This document shows, in pieces, positions 52,945-60,505 of a DNA stretch of 61,236 nucleotides (position 1 is the first letter of the stretch; the number at the start of each line of letters is the position of its first letter). This stretch comes from an uncultured Verrucomicrobiota bacterium (GTDB lineage: Bacteria > Verrucomicrobiota > Verrucomicrobiia > Limisphaerales > UBA8199), in assembly GCA_903873945.1 (NCBI GenBank), contig CAIQQM010000191.1, positions 1-61,236 on the forward strand. Direction: 5' to 3'. Below the pieces are notes generated by a model. It had not been told where the DNA came from, searched no databases, and was given only the letters and a program-made list of their open reading frames with translations. A program made the position numbers and the translations under genes.

Positions 52945-53460
52945 ATGGGGCGTGGCTGGGGCGGAGGGCTTGAAAAAGGAGTGAGTGTCCGATTCCAATT
53001 TTCGCTCGACAAGTCCACCTGGTTTTGTCATATTCGCTCCGTAGTGAAGGCAGGCATCCCCGAATTGGTTCAGCCAGTCAACCAGGCTTCTCTGGAATGG
53101 AGCCTGAGCTTCGAAGCCACTACGGGCATCCTCCACGTCCACACCTCGGGCACTATTACCCGTGACTCCTTGCCCGGCTTGTTCGGTGACACCGTCGAAG
53201 GTTTGCGCCGTTACCATGCCCACCGCCTGCTCGTCGATAACCGGGATGCCAGCCTTGCACTGAGCCAGGAAGACATCCTCAGGGGGGCCCAGATGGCCCG
53301 CTCCGTCACGCCCGACCCCACCACCAAGCTTGCTATTGTGTTCTCCCACCTCGGTCCCATGGAACAGCTCATTCGTCAAAGTCTTTTCCTGTTCAACCTT
53401 CGGGTCGCAATCTTTGACCGCCTGGAGATAGCCATATCCTGGCTGACCGACAAGACCTAG
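52945..53460 (+). CDS. Small STAS/SpoIIAA-like domain protein
   Basis: About 171 residues when started at the ATG at 52945; TTG at 52810 and GTG at 52982 are alternatives. The first 60 residues have no clear homology. From WSLSFEATTGILHVHTSGTI onwards the pattern (strand, TSGTITRDSLPGLFGDTVEG helix, HRLLVDNRDASLALS strand and loop, then a helix and KLAIVFSHLG) suggests the SpoIIAA-like STAS fold, used in regulatory or lipid-binding proteins. It lies between repeat clusters. The stop is at 53458-53460, followed directly by the repeat that also trails the octaheme gene. Confidence 0.55.
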   Translation: MGRGWGGGLEKGVSVRFQFSLDKSTWFCHIRSVVKAGIPELVQPVNQASLEWSLSFEATTGILHVHTSGTITRDSLPGLFGDTVEGLRRYHAHRLLVDNRDASLALSQEDILRGAQMARSVTPDPTTKLAIVFSHLGPMEQLIRQSLFLFNLRVAIFDRLEIAISWLTDKT

Positions 53461-53560
53461 GCGGCTGGCGGGTGCGCCTGCCGTATGGGTTGGCGGCGGC
53501 GGGGCGTGGTTCGTGGCTTTGTGGATGCGCGGGACGAGGGCGGGGGTTGCGGCTCAGAGG
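53461..53560. repeat. Intergenic repeat, left copy
   Basis: This roughly 100-bp segment begins right after the STAS-like stop codon and resembles 54966-55061, which begins right after the octaheme cytochrome stop codon. The best block (53512-53535) is identical to 55016-55039 over 24 bases. The function is unknown; it may be a 3' element or a dispersed repeat. Confidence 0.65.
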
Positions 53561-53678
53561 CGGCTGTTCAGGTTCAACGAAGGATTGACCCGGGACAGCA
53601 TTTATGATGGTTTCAGTTGTCAGTACGAACGGCGATGGCAACAGTAGTTTTGTCCTTTTAACACAACGGAACAATCAC

Positions 53679-54965
53679 ATGAAAACTCAAGCCCGCGGCT
53701 CAGAAATACGGATGCTGTTGTCAGTGATAATTCTCTTTGCCGGCGCCTTGCTGGCGCAGGCGGCGGACAAGAAAGGCGGGCCGAGCCCGGCTTCATGCGT
53801 GGCTTGCCATGAGAAACAGACGCCGGGGATCGTGACGGACTGGCGGATCAGCCGCCACAGCCAGGTGGACGTGGGCTGTGCGGATTGCCACGGCGACGGG
53901 CATCAGTCCACCAACGATGTTGCCCGGGTGAAAATTCCCACGCCGGACACCTGCGCGGAATGTCACGAGCAACAAGTGACGCAGTTCAAGAACGGCAAGC
54001 ACGCGCTGGCCTGGGCGGCGATGAAGGCGATGCCGACGATTCACTGGCAGCCGATGGCGATGATTGACGGCATGAAAGGGTGCGGCGGCTGCCACAAGAT
54101 CGGCTTGAAGTCGGAGCAGGAGATCAAGGACTTGAAAAAGAGCGGCGGGGGTTTCGGCCTGGCCTCATGCGACGCCTGCCACACGCGGCACACGTTCTCG
54201 GTAAAGGAGGCGCGGCAACCGCAGGCCTGCGAGACCTGCCACATGGGCTTTGACCATCCGCAGTGGGAAATGTATTCCGGCTCGAAACACGGCGTGCGCA
54301 GCAACCTCAAACAGATGGGCCTAATCGCCACGAATGCCGTCGCGCCAACGTGCCAGGCCTGCCACATGAACCAAGGCCATCACGACGTGGACACGCCGTG
54401 GGGATTCCTGGCTGTGCGCCTACCGTTGCCGGAAGACAAGCAATGGGCGGCGGACCGCGTAACGATTTTACAGGCGCTCGGCGTGCTGGATCCGGAGGGC
54501 AAACCCACCGCGCGCCTCGACGTGGTGAAGGCGGCCAGGGTCGCCAAGCTCACCCAGGAGGACTGGCAGAAGGAACGCGACGCGATGCTGTCCACCTGCA
54601 ATGAGTGTCACTCGGGCAATTTCGCCAAGGAGCAACTCGCTCAGGGCGACAACATGATCAAGGAATCCGATCATCTGATGGCGGAGGCGATCCGCGTGGT
54701 GGCGGGACTTTACCAAGACGGTTCGCTGAAGAAACCGGCGAACTACGTCAGCGCGTTTCCGGATTTGCTGACGTTTCACGACGCGCCGACGGTGATCGAA
54801 CAAAAACTGTTCGTCATGTATCTCGAACACCGGATGCGGGCATTCCAAGGCACGTTCCACGCGAATCCCGATTATGCGTTGTGGTACGGCTGGAGTGAGA
54901 TGCAGCGTGACCTGACGGAAATTAAGGCGCTCGCCGCGGAGCTAAAAAACCCAGCAAAGAAATAG
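53679..54965 (+). CDS. Octaheme c-type cytochrome, hydroxylamine oxidoreductase-like
   Basis: A 428-residue secreted protein. The signal peptide ends around residue 29 (MLLSVIILFAGALLAQAA). Eight CxxCH heme sites are present: 40-44, 67-71, 92-96, 135-139, 164-168, 184-188, 225-229 and 307-311. The arrangement and the C-terminal segment AFQGTFHANPDYALWYGW resemble the HAO family, which oxidises hydroxylamine or reduces nitrite and related nitrogen oxides in the periplasm. It is shorter than Nitrosomonas HAO (about 546 residues). Whether Y399 or Y403 equals the tyrosine that crosslinks heme P460 in HAO cannot be judged without alignment. No cytochrome c554 or quinone partner is next to it. Confidence 0.85.
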   Translation: MKTQARGSEIRMLLSVIILFAGALLAQAADKKGGPSPASCVACHEKQTPGIVTDWRISRHSQVDVGCADCHGDGHQSTNDVARVKIPTPDTCAECHEQQVTQFKNGKHALAWAAMKAMPTIHWQPMAMIDGMKGCGGCHKIGLKSEQEIKDLKKSGGGFGLASCDACHTRHTFSVKEARQPQACETCHMGFDHPQWEMYSGSKHGVRSNLKQMGLIATNAVAPTCQACHMNQGHHDVDTPWGFLAVRLPLPEDKQWAADRVTILQALGVLDPEGKPTARLDVVKAARVAKLTQEDWQKERDAMLSTCNECHSGNFAKEQLAQGDNMIKESDHLMAEAIRVVAGLYQDGSLKKPANYVSAFPDLLTFHDAPTVIEQKLFVMYLEHRMRAFQGTFHANPDYALWYGWSEMQRDLTEIKALAAELKNPAKK

Positions 54966-55061
54966 GGCGGCTAACAGGTCCGCCTTCCGTGTGGTTTTGC
55001 GGCGGCGGCGTGGTCCGTGGCTTTGTGGATGCGCGGGACAAGGGCGGCGCTTCAAGAGGCG
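54966..55061. repeat. Intergenic repeat, right copy
   Basis: The counterpart of 53461-53560, directly after the octaheme gene stop (54963-54965). Identity is highest in 55016-55039. Confidence 0.65.
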
Positions 55062-55586
55062 GGTTTCTGATCGTTGTTTCCGGAGTGTGGTTTTTTGGCG
55101 CCTGATTTGGCGCGGTACTTAGGGACTGAGTCGTGGAGGGCAACCGCGGCAAGCTGGGTTGCAGTGGGAGTTTGGGTGTGGAGCTGGATTTGAAGGTCGG
55201 CTTCGCATAAGCATGGAATCTTCCATTTCGGATTGCGGATTGAAGCCAGAAGGTCTGGCCACAGATTGGGAAAAGGAATTTTGGCCACAGATTTCACAGA
55301 TTTCCGGGGCAGGAATTTAACGTAAAGACGGTCCGGGCCGGACCCGCCAAGAGACACGAAGGCTCTGCAAAACCAGAATAAAAGGGGACCCCATTAACGG
55401 TCAATCAATGAACCGGGGCTTGCGGGGGAATGGGTTACAAGCTGGCAAGTTGGCGTTTTCAATTTTTCGCTTGTCAATTGTTGCTGATATCCTAGTCTCG
55501 CCGACTCATGAAAAATGAAATGAAGAGAAAATTCGAGCGCAGGGCCGGCGCAGGTTCAAACCAGGCCAACCCGGAGAGGAGAATAT
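55062..55586. other. Intergenic region with repeats ahead of the acyl/carbamoyl operon
   Basis: No convincing gene occurs here. It holds CCACAGATT-type repeats at about 55255-55305. A possible promoter is TTGTCA (55471-55476) with TAGTCT 16 bases later, which could serve the operon. A GAGGAG Shine-Dalgarno sequence (55576-55581) lies five bases before the ATG at 55587. Confidence 0.45.
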
Positions 55587-56336
55587 ATGTCAATTGATGT
55601 AGAGAAAATTCTAAGGCCGACCGATAACCCCTTCCCCCCATTCCAACCCAAGTACATGATGTTGGCGGGCGGCGAGGAAATGGTCATCCGCCAGGTAAGC
55701 CGGGAGGACATTCCGGACATCCTTAAGCACGTCGAACCTTTGCTGCATGTCGAGCGGGATTACTACGATGTGGTTGCAGCCCGCCTTTACAGCGAACTGC
55801 TGGCTTATTACCGGTATCGCGTCCAGGACGAATACGTGCTGGTGGCGCAGATCAACGGCGAACTGGTGGCGGTCGTCAACGGCCGGTCGCTGAGCAAGGA
55901 TGTCGGCATGTCATACCACACGGTCGCACTGCGGCGCGGGTTGCGCGTCGGGGCGCACGCCTTTGCCTCGAAGATGGAGTACCACTTTGACATCCTCGGC
56001 CAGAAAGAAGTGCTCATTGTGGCCGAATCACCCATTGGATTCCGCCGCTGGATGATTGAGTATGAACTGGAAAAACGGTTTCACATGGCGCACGAGCTGG
56101 GTGGCGTGCCCTCATGGTCCTTGACGAAGGAGCTGTTCAACAAGGCGCGGGCGACCCTCGTGGTCGGCCGCCGGCCGGTGCCGAAACATCTGCTGGAGAA
56201 GGCGAAAGCCGCCATTCTGCCGCCGACCGATCCGCCGAAGGCGCCCGCCGATCTGCTGGCCGCCACACGTTCGATGTATGACTCAACCGGCACTGCGCTC
56301 ATGTCGCAACGCTGGCAACAGGAAGGGAATGCTTAA
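55587..56336 (+). CDS. GNAT-like protein, first gene of the acyl/carbamoyl operon
   Basis: A 249-residue protein. The segment VIRQVSREDIPDILKHVEPL followed by VLVAQINGELVAVVNGRSLS resembles the N-terminal half of a GNAT acyltransferase, and SPIGFRRWMIEYELEKRFH could be its C-terminal part. The standard CoA-binding loop is not clear, so the acetyltransferase assignment is tentative. It has a strong GAGGAG ribosome-binding site, better than most genes in this window, and stops three bases before the thiolase-fold gene, so it opens a packed operon. A helper or acyl-transfer role is inference. Confidence 0.5.
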   Translation: MSIDVEKILRPTDNPFPPFQPKYMMLAGGEEMVIRQVSREDIPDILKHVEPLLHVERDYYDVVAARLYSELLAYYRYRVQDEYVLVAQINGELVAVVNGRSLSKDVGMSYHTVALRRGLRVGAHAFASKMEYHFDILGQKEVLIVAESPIGFRRWMIEYELEKRFHMAHELGGVPSWSLTKELFNKARATLVVGRRPVPKHLLEKAKAAILPPTDPPKAPADLLAATRSMYDSTGTALMSQRWQQEGNA

Positions 56337-56339
56337 GCT

Positions 56340-57515
56340 ATGCGCGAAGTATATGCTGTTGGTGTTGGAATCACGAGCTTCACCAGGCTCGAATACCCGC
56401 TGAGCGAAATCGCCGCCTACCCGGCGATGATGGCGCTCAAGGATGCCGGACTCTCGAAGGTGGACCACGTTTATGTCGCCAATATGGCTGCGGCAAGACT
56501 CAACCACCAAAGCGGCCTGGCCAGCGCGGTTGTGGACACTCTTAGTTTGACTCCTGCCGGCGCAGAAGTGATCGAGAATGGCCCGGCCTCGGGCGCCTCG
56601 GCGCTCAAACAGGGCTACATGGCTATCGCCTCCGGGCTGCATGACGTCGTCCTCGTAACGGGGGCCGAGCGGCTACGCGAGGTCAACAACCTCGAGGCAA
56701 CGGACGCTGTTGCCACGCTCAGCCATCCGCTGGCCGAGTATATCTATGGCGTGACCCTGCCGTCCCTGGCCGCCATGTTCACCCGCCTTTACATGCAGAA
56801 GTACGGCGTCACCGAGCGGCATCTGGCCATGGTTGCGGTAAAGAACCATGACAATGCGCTGCTCAACTTCTACGCGCACCTGCATGAAAAGGTCACGCTC
56901 GAAGGCATCCTCGATTCACCCGAGGCGATGACAAACAATCCGTATGTCGCCGAGCCATTGCGGTTCTTCGACTGCTGCCCCGTTTCGGACGGGGGCGCTT
57001 GCGTCATCCTGGCCTCCGCCGAGGTCGCCAAGAAACTCAAGAAGCCGCTGGTCCGGCTGGCCGGTGTTGGCCAGGCCACGGATTCACACTGCGTGCACGA
57101 GCGCGCCGAACCGACGGACCTGCTCGCGGTGCGCGGCGCCGCGGCCCAGGCATTCAAGATGGCGGGCGTAACTCCGAGCGACGTGAATGTGGCCGAGCTT
57201 CACGACGCGTTTACAATTCTGGAAATCGCCGAGAGTGAAGAGGTTGGCTTCTTCAAGAAGGGCCAAGGGCACCTTGCGCTTGAGCGCGGCGAGACGCGCA
57301 TCGGCGGCAAGCTACCCATCAACACTTCCGGCGGTCTGAAGGCAAAAGGTCACCCCGTCGGGGCGACCGGTGTCGGGCAGGCCCACGAAATCATCCTGCA
57401 GCTCCGCGGCGAAGCCGAGAAGCGGCAGGTCAAGGATGCCAAAATCGGCTTTACATGCAACTTCGGCGGCTTCGGCAACAACGTTGTCTGCCTGGTCTTT
57501 AAGAGGGAGAACTAA
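56340..57515 (+). CDS. Thiolase-fold protein without the nucleophilic cysteine
   Basis: A 391-residue thiolase superfamily protein resembling the archaeal/SCP-x group that pairs with DUF35 proteins. H288 in ELHDAF, H338 in GHPVGATG and C373 in FTCNFGGFG match the usual catalytic and structural motifs. The nucleophile loop, normally C-A-S-G-G, reads GPASGASAL, with P82 at the cysteine position. It therefore probably cannot form the acyl-cysteine intermediate of true thiolases. The DUF35 gene follows one base after the stop, as in archaeal thiolase-DUF35 pairs. It may act as a binding scaffold or a non-classical condensing enzyme. Confidence 0.85.
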   Translation: MREVYAVGVGITSFTRLEYPLSEIAAYPAMMALKDAGLSKVDHVYVANMAAARLNHQSGLASAVVDTLSLTPAGAEVIENGPASGASALKQGYMAIASGLHDVVLVTGAERLREVNNLEATDAVATLSHPLAEYIYGVTLPSLAAMFTRLYMQKYGVTERHLAMVAVKNHDNALLNFYAHLHEKVTLEGILDSPEAMTNNPYVAEPLRFFDCCPVSDGGACVILASAEVAKKLKKPLVRLAGVGQATDSHCVHERAEPTDLLAVRGAAAQAFKMAGVTPSDVNVAELHDAFTILEIAESEEVGFFKKGQGHLALERGETRIGGKLPINTSGGLKAKGHPVGATGVGQAHEIILQLRGEAEKRQVKDAKIGFTCNFGGFGNNVVCLVFKREN

Positions 57516-57516
57516 T

Positions 57517-57864
57517 ATGGCCCTAGAAATCTATGCTTATAAGTGCAGAAAATGCGGACAGCTCCATTACCCGTACCGCATGGTTTGCAAGAAATGCGGC
57601 AAGAACGATGTATTCGAATTCGACACCGTTCCGCTGCCCAAGAACGGTAAACTGCTGACTTTTACGACGGTCCACAACCTGCCACCGGACTTCAACGTAG
57701 CCAAGCTCACGCTCGGCATCGTTGAATTGGAGAACGGGATGCGCGTCACCGGCCAACTGAAGGCCCCGAGCCCGAAGATGGGCATGCGCGTCACCGGGAA
57801 AGTGGAGATCGTGCGGGAAGCGGAGTACAGCAAGAACTTCGGGTTCGTGTTCTATCCGGGATGA
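57517..57864 (+). CDS. DUF35 zinc-ribbon OB-fold protein
   Basis: A 115-residue protein with a rubredoxin-like zinc ribbon (C10, C13, C24 and C27 in AYKCRKCGQLHYPYRMVCKK) and an OB-fold (LLTFTTVHNLPPDF, LTLGIVELENGMRVTGQL, RVTGKVEIVREAEY). Such proteins hold acyl-CoA between thiolase and HMG-CoA synthase in archaea. The pairing with the preceding thiolase-fold gene is therefore meaningful. Its stop overlaps the DUF2877 start (ATGA at 57861-57864). The ATG at 57517 is preferred to a longer frame that would run into the thiolase gene. Confidence 0.9.
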   Translation: MALEIYAYKCRKCGQLHYPYRMVCKKCGKNDVFEFDTVPLPKNGKLLTFTTVHNLPPDFNVAKLTLGIVELENGMRVTGQLKAPSPKMGMRVTGKVEIVREAEYSKNFGFVFYPG

Positions 57865-58832
57865 TGCTCGTCAGCATCGGCGACCAGGTTGAGGCAGGCA
57901 CATACTGCTTTCATTCCTGGTTCGCCCGGGCTGTAAATTTCGAGCGCAACGGCCGCCTGGTCTCGGTGGTTGATGAAGACATCGGCCCCGGTCCGCTGAG
58001 CATTGTCCTTCGCGGACGAAAGCTGAGAACGGGCCAGGCTGTGGCGCATCCGCTGGAAATCGGCAATCACACGGTGGTCTTTGAAGGCCACCGTTTTTCT
58101 TTTGAGCGCCGCCATCGTTATCATTCCGCGCTGGAGTGGGAAGCGGGCGGCCTCAAACCGATTAACTGCCGGTCCATTCCCAAGCCGTCCCCCCGATCTT
58201 CCGCCCGCCAGAAGGGGAGACGGGAGAACCTTAACCGTTTCCAGCAGAACCTGCCGGTTTTTGAGGAATTATTGAAGAGCACCGCCCCTCCCGGAAGCCT
58301 CGCTTTCCTTTTGGACAAACGGCGCCTAGTCAACTTCCGGGCAGGTTTCGAGCGCGCTTTCGCCAGGCAGGCAATGGGGGGAGTGCGCTGCATCTTTCAT
58401 GGCAGTCTTCTGAAGGGCATCGGCTCTTTGAAAGGCTGTGGCGTGGGTTTGACCCCCAGCGGCGATGATTTCATCGCCGGATTGCTTATCGGCCTCAACC
58501 TTCTGCAAGAGATGCACGGCCGGGATTACCAGCCCATTGCGGATGCAATCTTCAACGCCGCCCAAGGGAACAACATCTTTTCAAACACCTTTCTCGACCT
58601 GGCGCGCCAGGGCCGGCTCTTCGGCCGCATGAAAGACCTGATTTTGTCGCTAAGGGGCGGCAGCAGGAACGCCGTGGAAAAATCGGCAAAGAAGCTGTTT
58701 GCCATCGGTGAAAGTTCCGGAGCCGACCTGGGCACAGGATTCTGGATGACCGTCCAGGATGGAGTCGGAACGGCGGAGCGATGGAAAGAGCAATCCTTAA
58801 CTATTCCGACCCCGGATTCGCGTTTTACGTAA
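57861..58832 (+). CDS. DUF2877 protein, YlbF/AllH-like carbamoyltransferase subunit
   Basis: A 323-residue protein. The C-terminal half has the DUF2877 signature GCGVGLTPSGDDFIAGLLIG followed by F.NTFLDLARQG. To my knowledge, DUF2877 (ylbF, renamed allH), FdrA (allF) and DUF1116 (ylbE, allG) encode the subunits of oxamate carbamoyltransferase in E. coli. The three homologues are together here in the order H-F-G. The gene overlaps the DUF35 gene by four bases, which ties the carbamoyltransferase to the thiolase-like module. A gap of 119 bases follows before fdrA. Confidence 0.85.
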   Translation: MMLVSIGDQVEAGTYCFHSWFARAVNFERNGRLVSVVDEDIGPGPLSIVLRGRKLRTGQAVAHPLEIGNHTVVFEGHRFSFERRHRYHSALEWEAGGLKPINCRSIPKPSPRSSARQKGRRENLNRFQQNLPVFEELLKSTAPPGSLAFLLDKRRLVNFRAGFERAFARQAMGGVRCIFHGSLLKGIGSLKGCGVGLTPSGDDFIAGLLIGLNLLQEMHGRDYQPIADAIFNAAQGNNIFSNTFLDLARQGRLFGRMKDLILSLRGGSRNAVEKSAKKLFAIGESSGADLGTGFWMTVQDGVGTAERWKEQSLTIPTPDSRFT

Positions 58833-58951
58833 AGAGGTTTACGTTGTTAAAAACAGCCGGAATCTTTCGTTTTTTGCCAATTCGCCTTTACAATTGGGAC
58901 AGGCCCGGGGCATGGTAAACAGGTTTCTGTTGCATAAAACTCTTATACGTG

Positions 58952-60505
58952 ATGACTGTCGCCGGCCAAATTAAAAAGGGAGCTTATTTCGATTCCGTTA
59001 CTTTGATGCGTGTTGGCAAAGAGCTTGCGGGGCTTCCGGGTGTAGCTGACGCCGCAGTGGTCATGGGAACGCAATCCAACAAGGCGATCCTCAGCGCCAG
59101 CGGCTTGCTGATTTCAAAGTTCGATGAGGCGGGAGACACCGACCTGTTGGTCGCCGCAAAAGCCAGCTCTCCGGCAGCAGCGGAAAAGGCCCTGGCCGCG
59201 GTGGATGAACTGCTCAAGAAAGCCACAAAAAAGACCGCCACTGGAGCGCAGGCCAACCCGATGAGTTTGAGCGGGGCGATGAAGGTGCTACCGGGCTCAA
59301 ACCTGGCGTTGATTTCAGTAGCCGGCCGCTACGCGGGTGACCTAGCGATGCAGGCGCTTGAAAACAACCTGCATGTCATGCTGTTTTCGGACAACGTGCC
59401 GCTGGAGCAGGAAATCAAGCTCAAGAAATTCGCGCGCAACCGGGGACTGCTGGTGATGGGGCCGGATTGCGGCACGGCGATCATCAATGGCGTGCCGCTC
59501 GCCTTTGCGAACGTGGTCAAACGCGGGAACATCGGCATCGTGGCCGCAGCGGGCACGGGCCTGCAGGAAGTCAGCTGCCTCATCGCCAACGCCGGCGGCG
59601 GCGTTTCGCAAGCCATCGGCACCGGCGGGCGCGATGTGAAGGAGGAAGTGGGCGGCATCATGTTCATCGAGGGGCTCAAAGCCCTAGCCAAAGATGCGCA
59701 AACGCGAGTGATCCTGCTGGTTTCGAAACCCCCGCACCCGGCGGTGCTTCGCCGGATTGAAACTGTGGCGAAAGGAATCCGAAAACCCATTGTCACCCTG
59801 TTTATTGGCGCCAAAGCAGCGGCCGGCGGGCCCGCCACTCTCGAGGAAGCCGCGCTGCAAGCGGTAGCGCTGGCGCAGGGCCGGCAGCCGGGCACAGTGG
59901 CCCAGCAGCTTGCCGCCAGAGACGAGGAGTTCCGGAAGCTGGCCCGGCGCGAAGCCGCGAAGCGACAGAAGGGCCGGAAATACCTGCGGGGCCTCTTCAG
60001 CGGAGGCACTTTTTGCGCCGAAGCGCAGATTTTGTTGAAGGACCTGCTTGCGAATGTGCATTCGAATGCGCCGGTCAAGGGCGCGAAACAGCTCCGCAAC
60101 TCTTTGCTCAGCGAAAAGAACACCCTGATCGATCTGGGCGAGGATGAATTCACGGTAGGGCGGCCGCATCCCATGATTGACTATTCGCTCAGGAACAGCC
60201 GGATCCTCAAAGAGGCGGCGGATGCGGAAACGGCGGTCATCCTGCTCGACATCGTCCTCGGTTATGGCTCGAACCTGGACCCGGTGGGAGAGATTTCGGG
60301 AATGATCCGCCAGGCGGCGCGCAAAGTTTCAGTGGTTTGTTCAATTACGGGCACCGATGAGGATCCACAGAACCGCAGCAAGGTGGAAGCCGCGCTGCGG
60401 AAAGCAGGAGCCCTGGTGATGCCCTCGAACGCGGCAGCCTGCATTTTCGCAGGCAGGATTATTCAGTGCCTGGGCTACGGCGCGAAAAACAAAAGCTCGA
60501 AATGA
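58952..60505 (+). CDS. fdrA: FdrA/AllF-like protein, succinyl-CoA synthetase alpha fold
   Basis: A 517-residue protein with a succinyl-CoA-synthetase-alpha-like arrangement. Landmarks are RGLLVMGPDCGTAIINGVPL, GIVAAAGTGLQEVSCLIANA and GGVSQAIGTGGRDV. The histidine-bearing FTVGRPHPMIDYSLRN and ILLDIVLGYGSNLDPVGEIS follow in the C-terminal half, typical of FdrA. The N-terminal region of about 110 residues (KKGAYFDSVTLMRVGKEL) is the FdrA-specific extension. It is expected to form a complex with the DUF2877 and DUF1116 proteins. The ATG at 58952 is preferred to the adjoining GTG at 58949. Confidence 0.92.
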   Translation: MTVAGQIKKGAYFDSVTLMRVGKELAGLPGVADAAVVMGTQSNKAILSASGLLISKFDEAGDTDLLVAAKASSPAAAEKALAAVDELLKKATKKTATGAQANPMSLSGAMKVLPGSNLALISVAGRYAGDLAMQALENNLHVMLFSDNVPLEQEIKLKKFARNRGLLVMGPDCGTAIINGVPLAFANVVKRGNIGIVAAAGTGLQEVSCLIANAGGGVSQAIGTGGRDVKEEVGGIMFIEGLKALAKDAQTRVILLVSKPPHPAVLRRIETVAKGIRKPIVTLFIGAKAAAGGPATLEEAALQAVALAQGRQPGTVAQQLAARDEEFRKLARREAAKRQKGRKYLRGLFSGGTFCAEAQILLKDLLANVHSNAPVKGAKQLRNSLLSEKNTLIDLGEDEFTVGRPHPMIDYSLRNSRILKEAADAETAVILLDIVLGYGSNLDPVGEISGMIRQAARKVSVVCSITGTDEDPQNRSKVEAALRKAGALVMPSNAAACIFAGRIIQCLGYGAKNKSSK

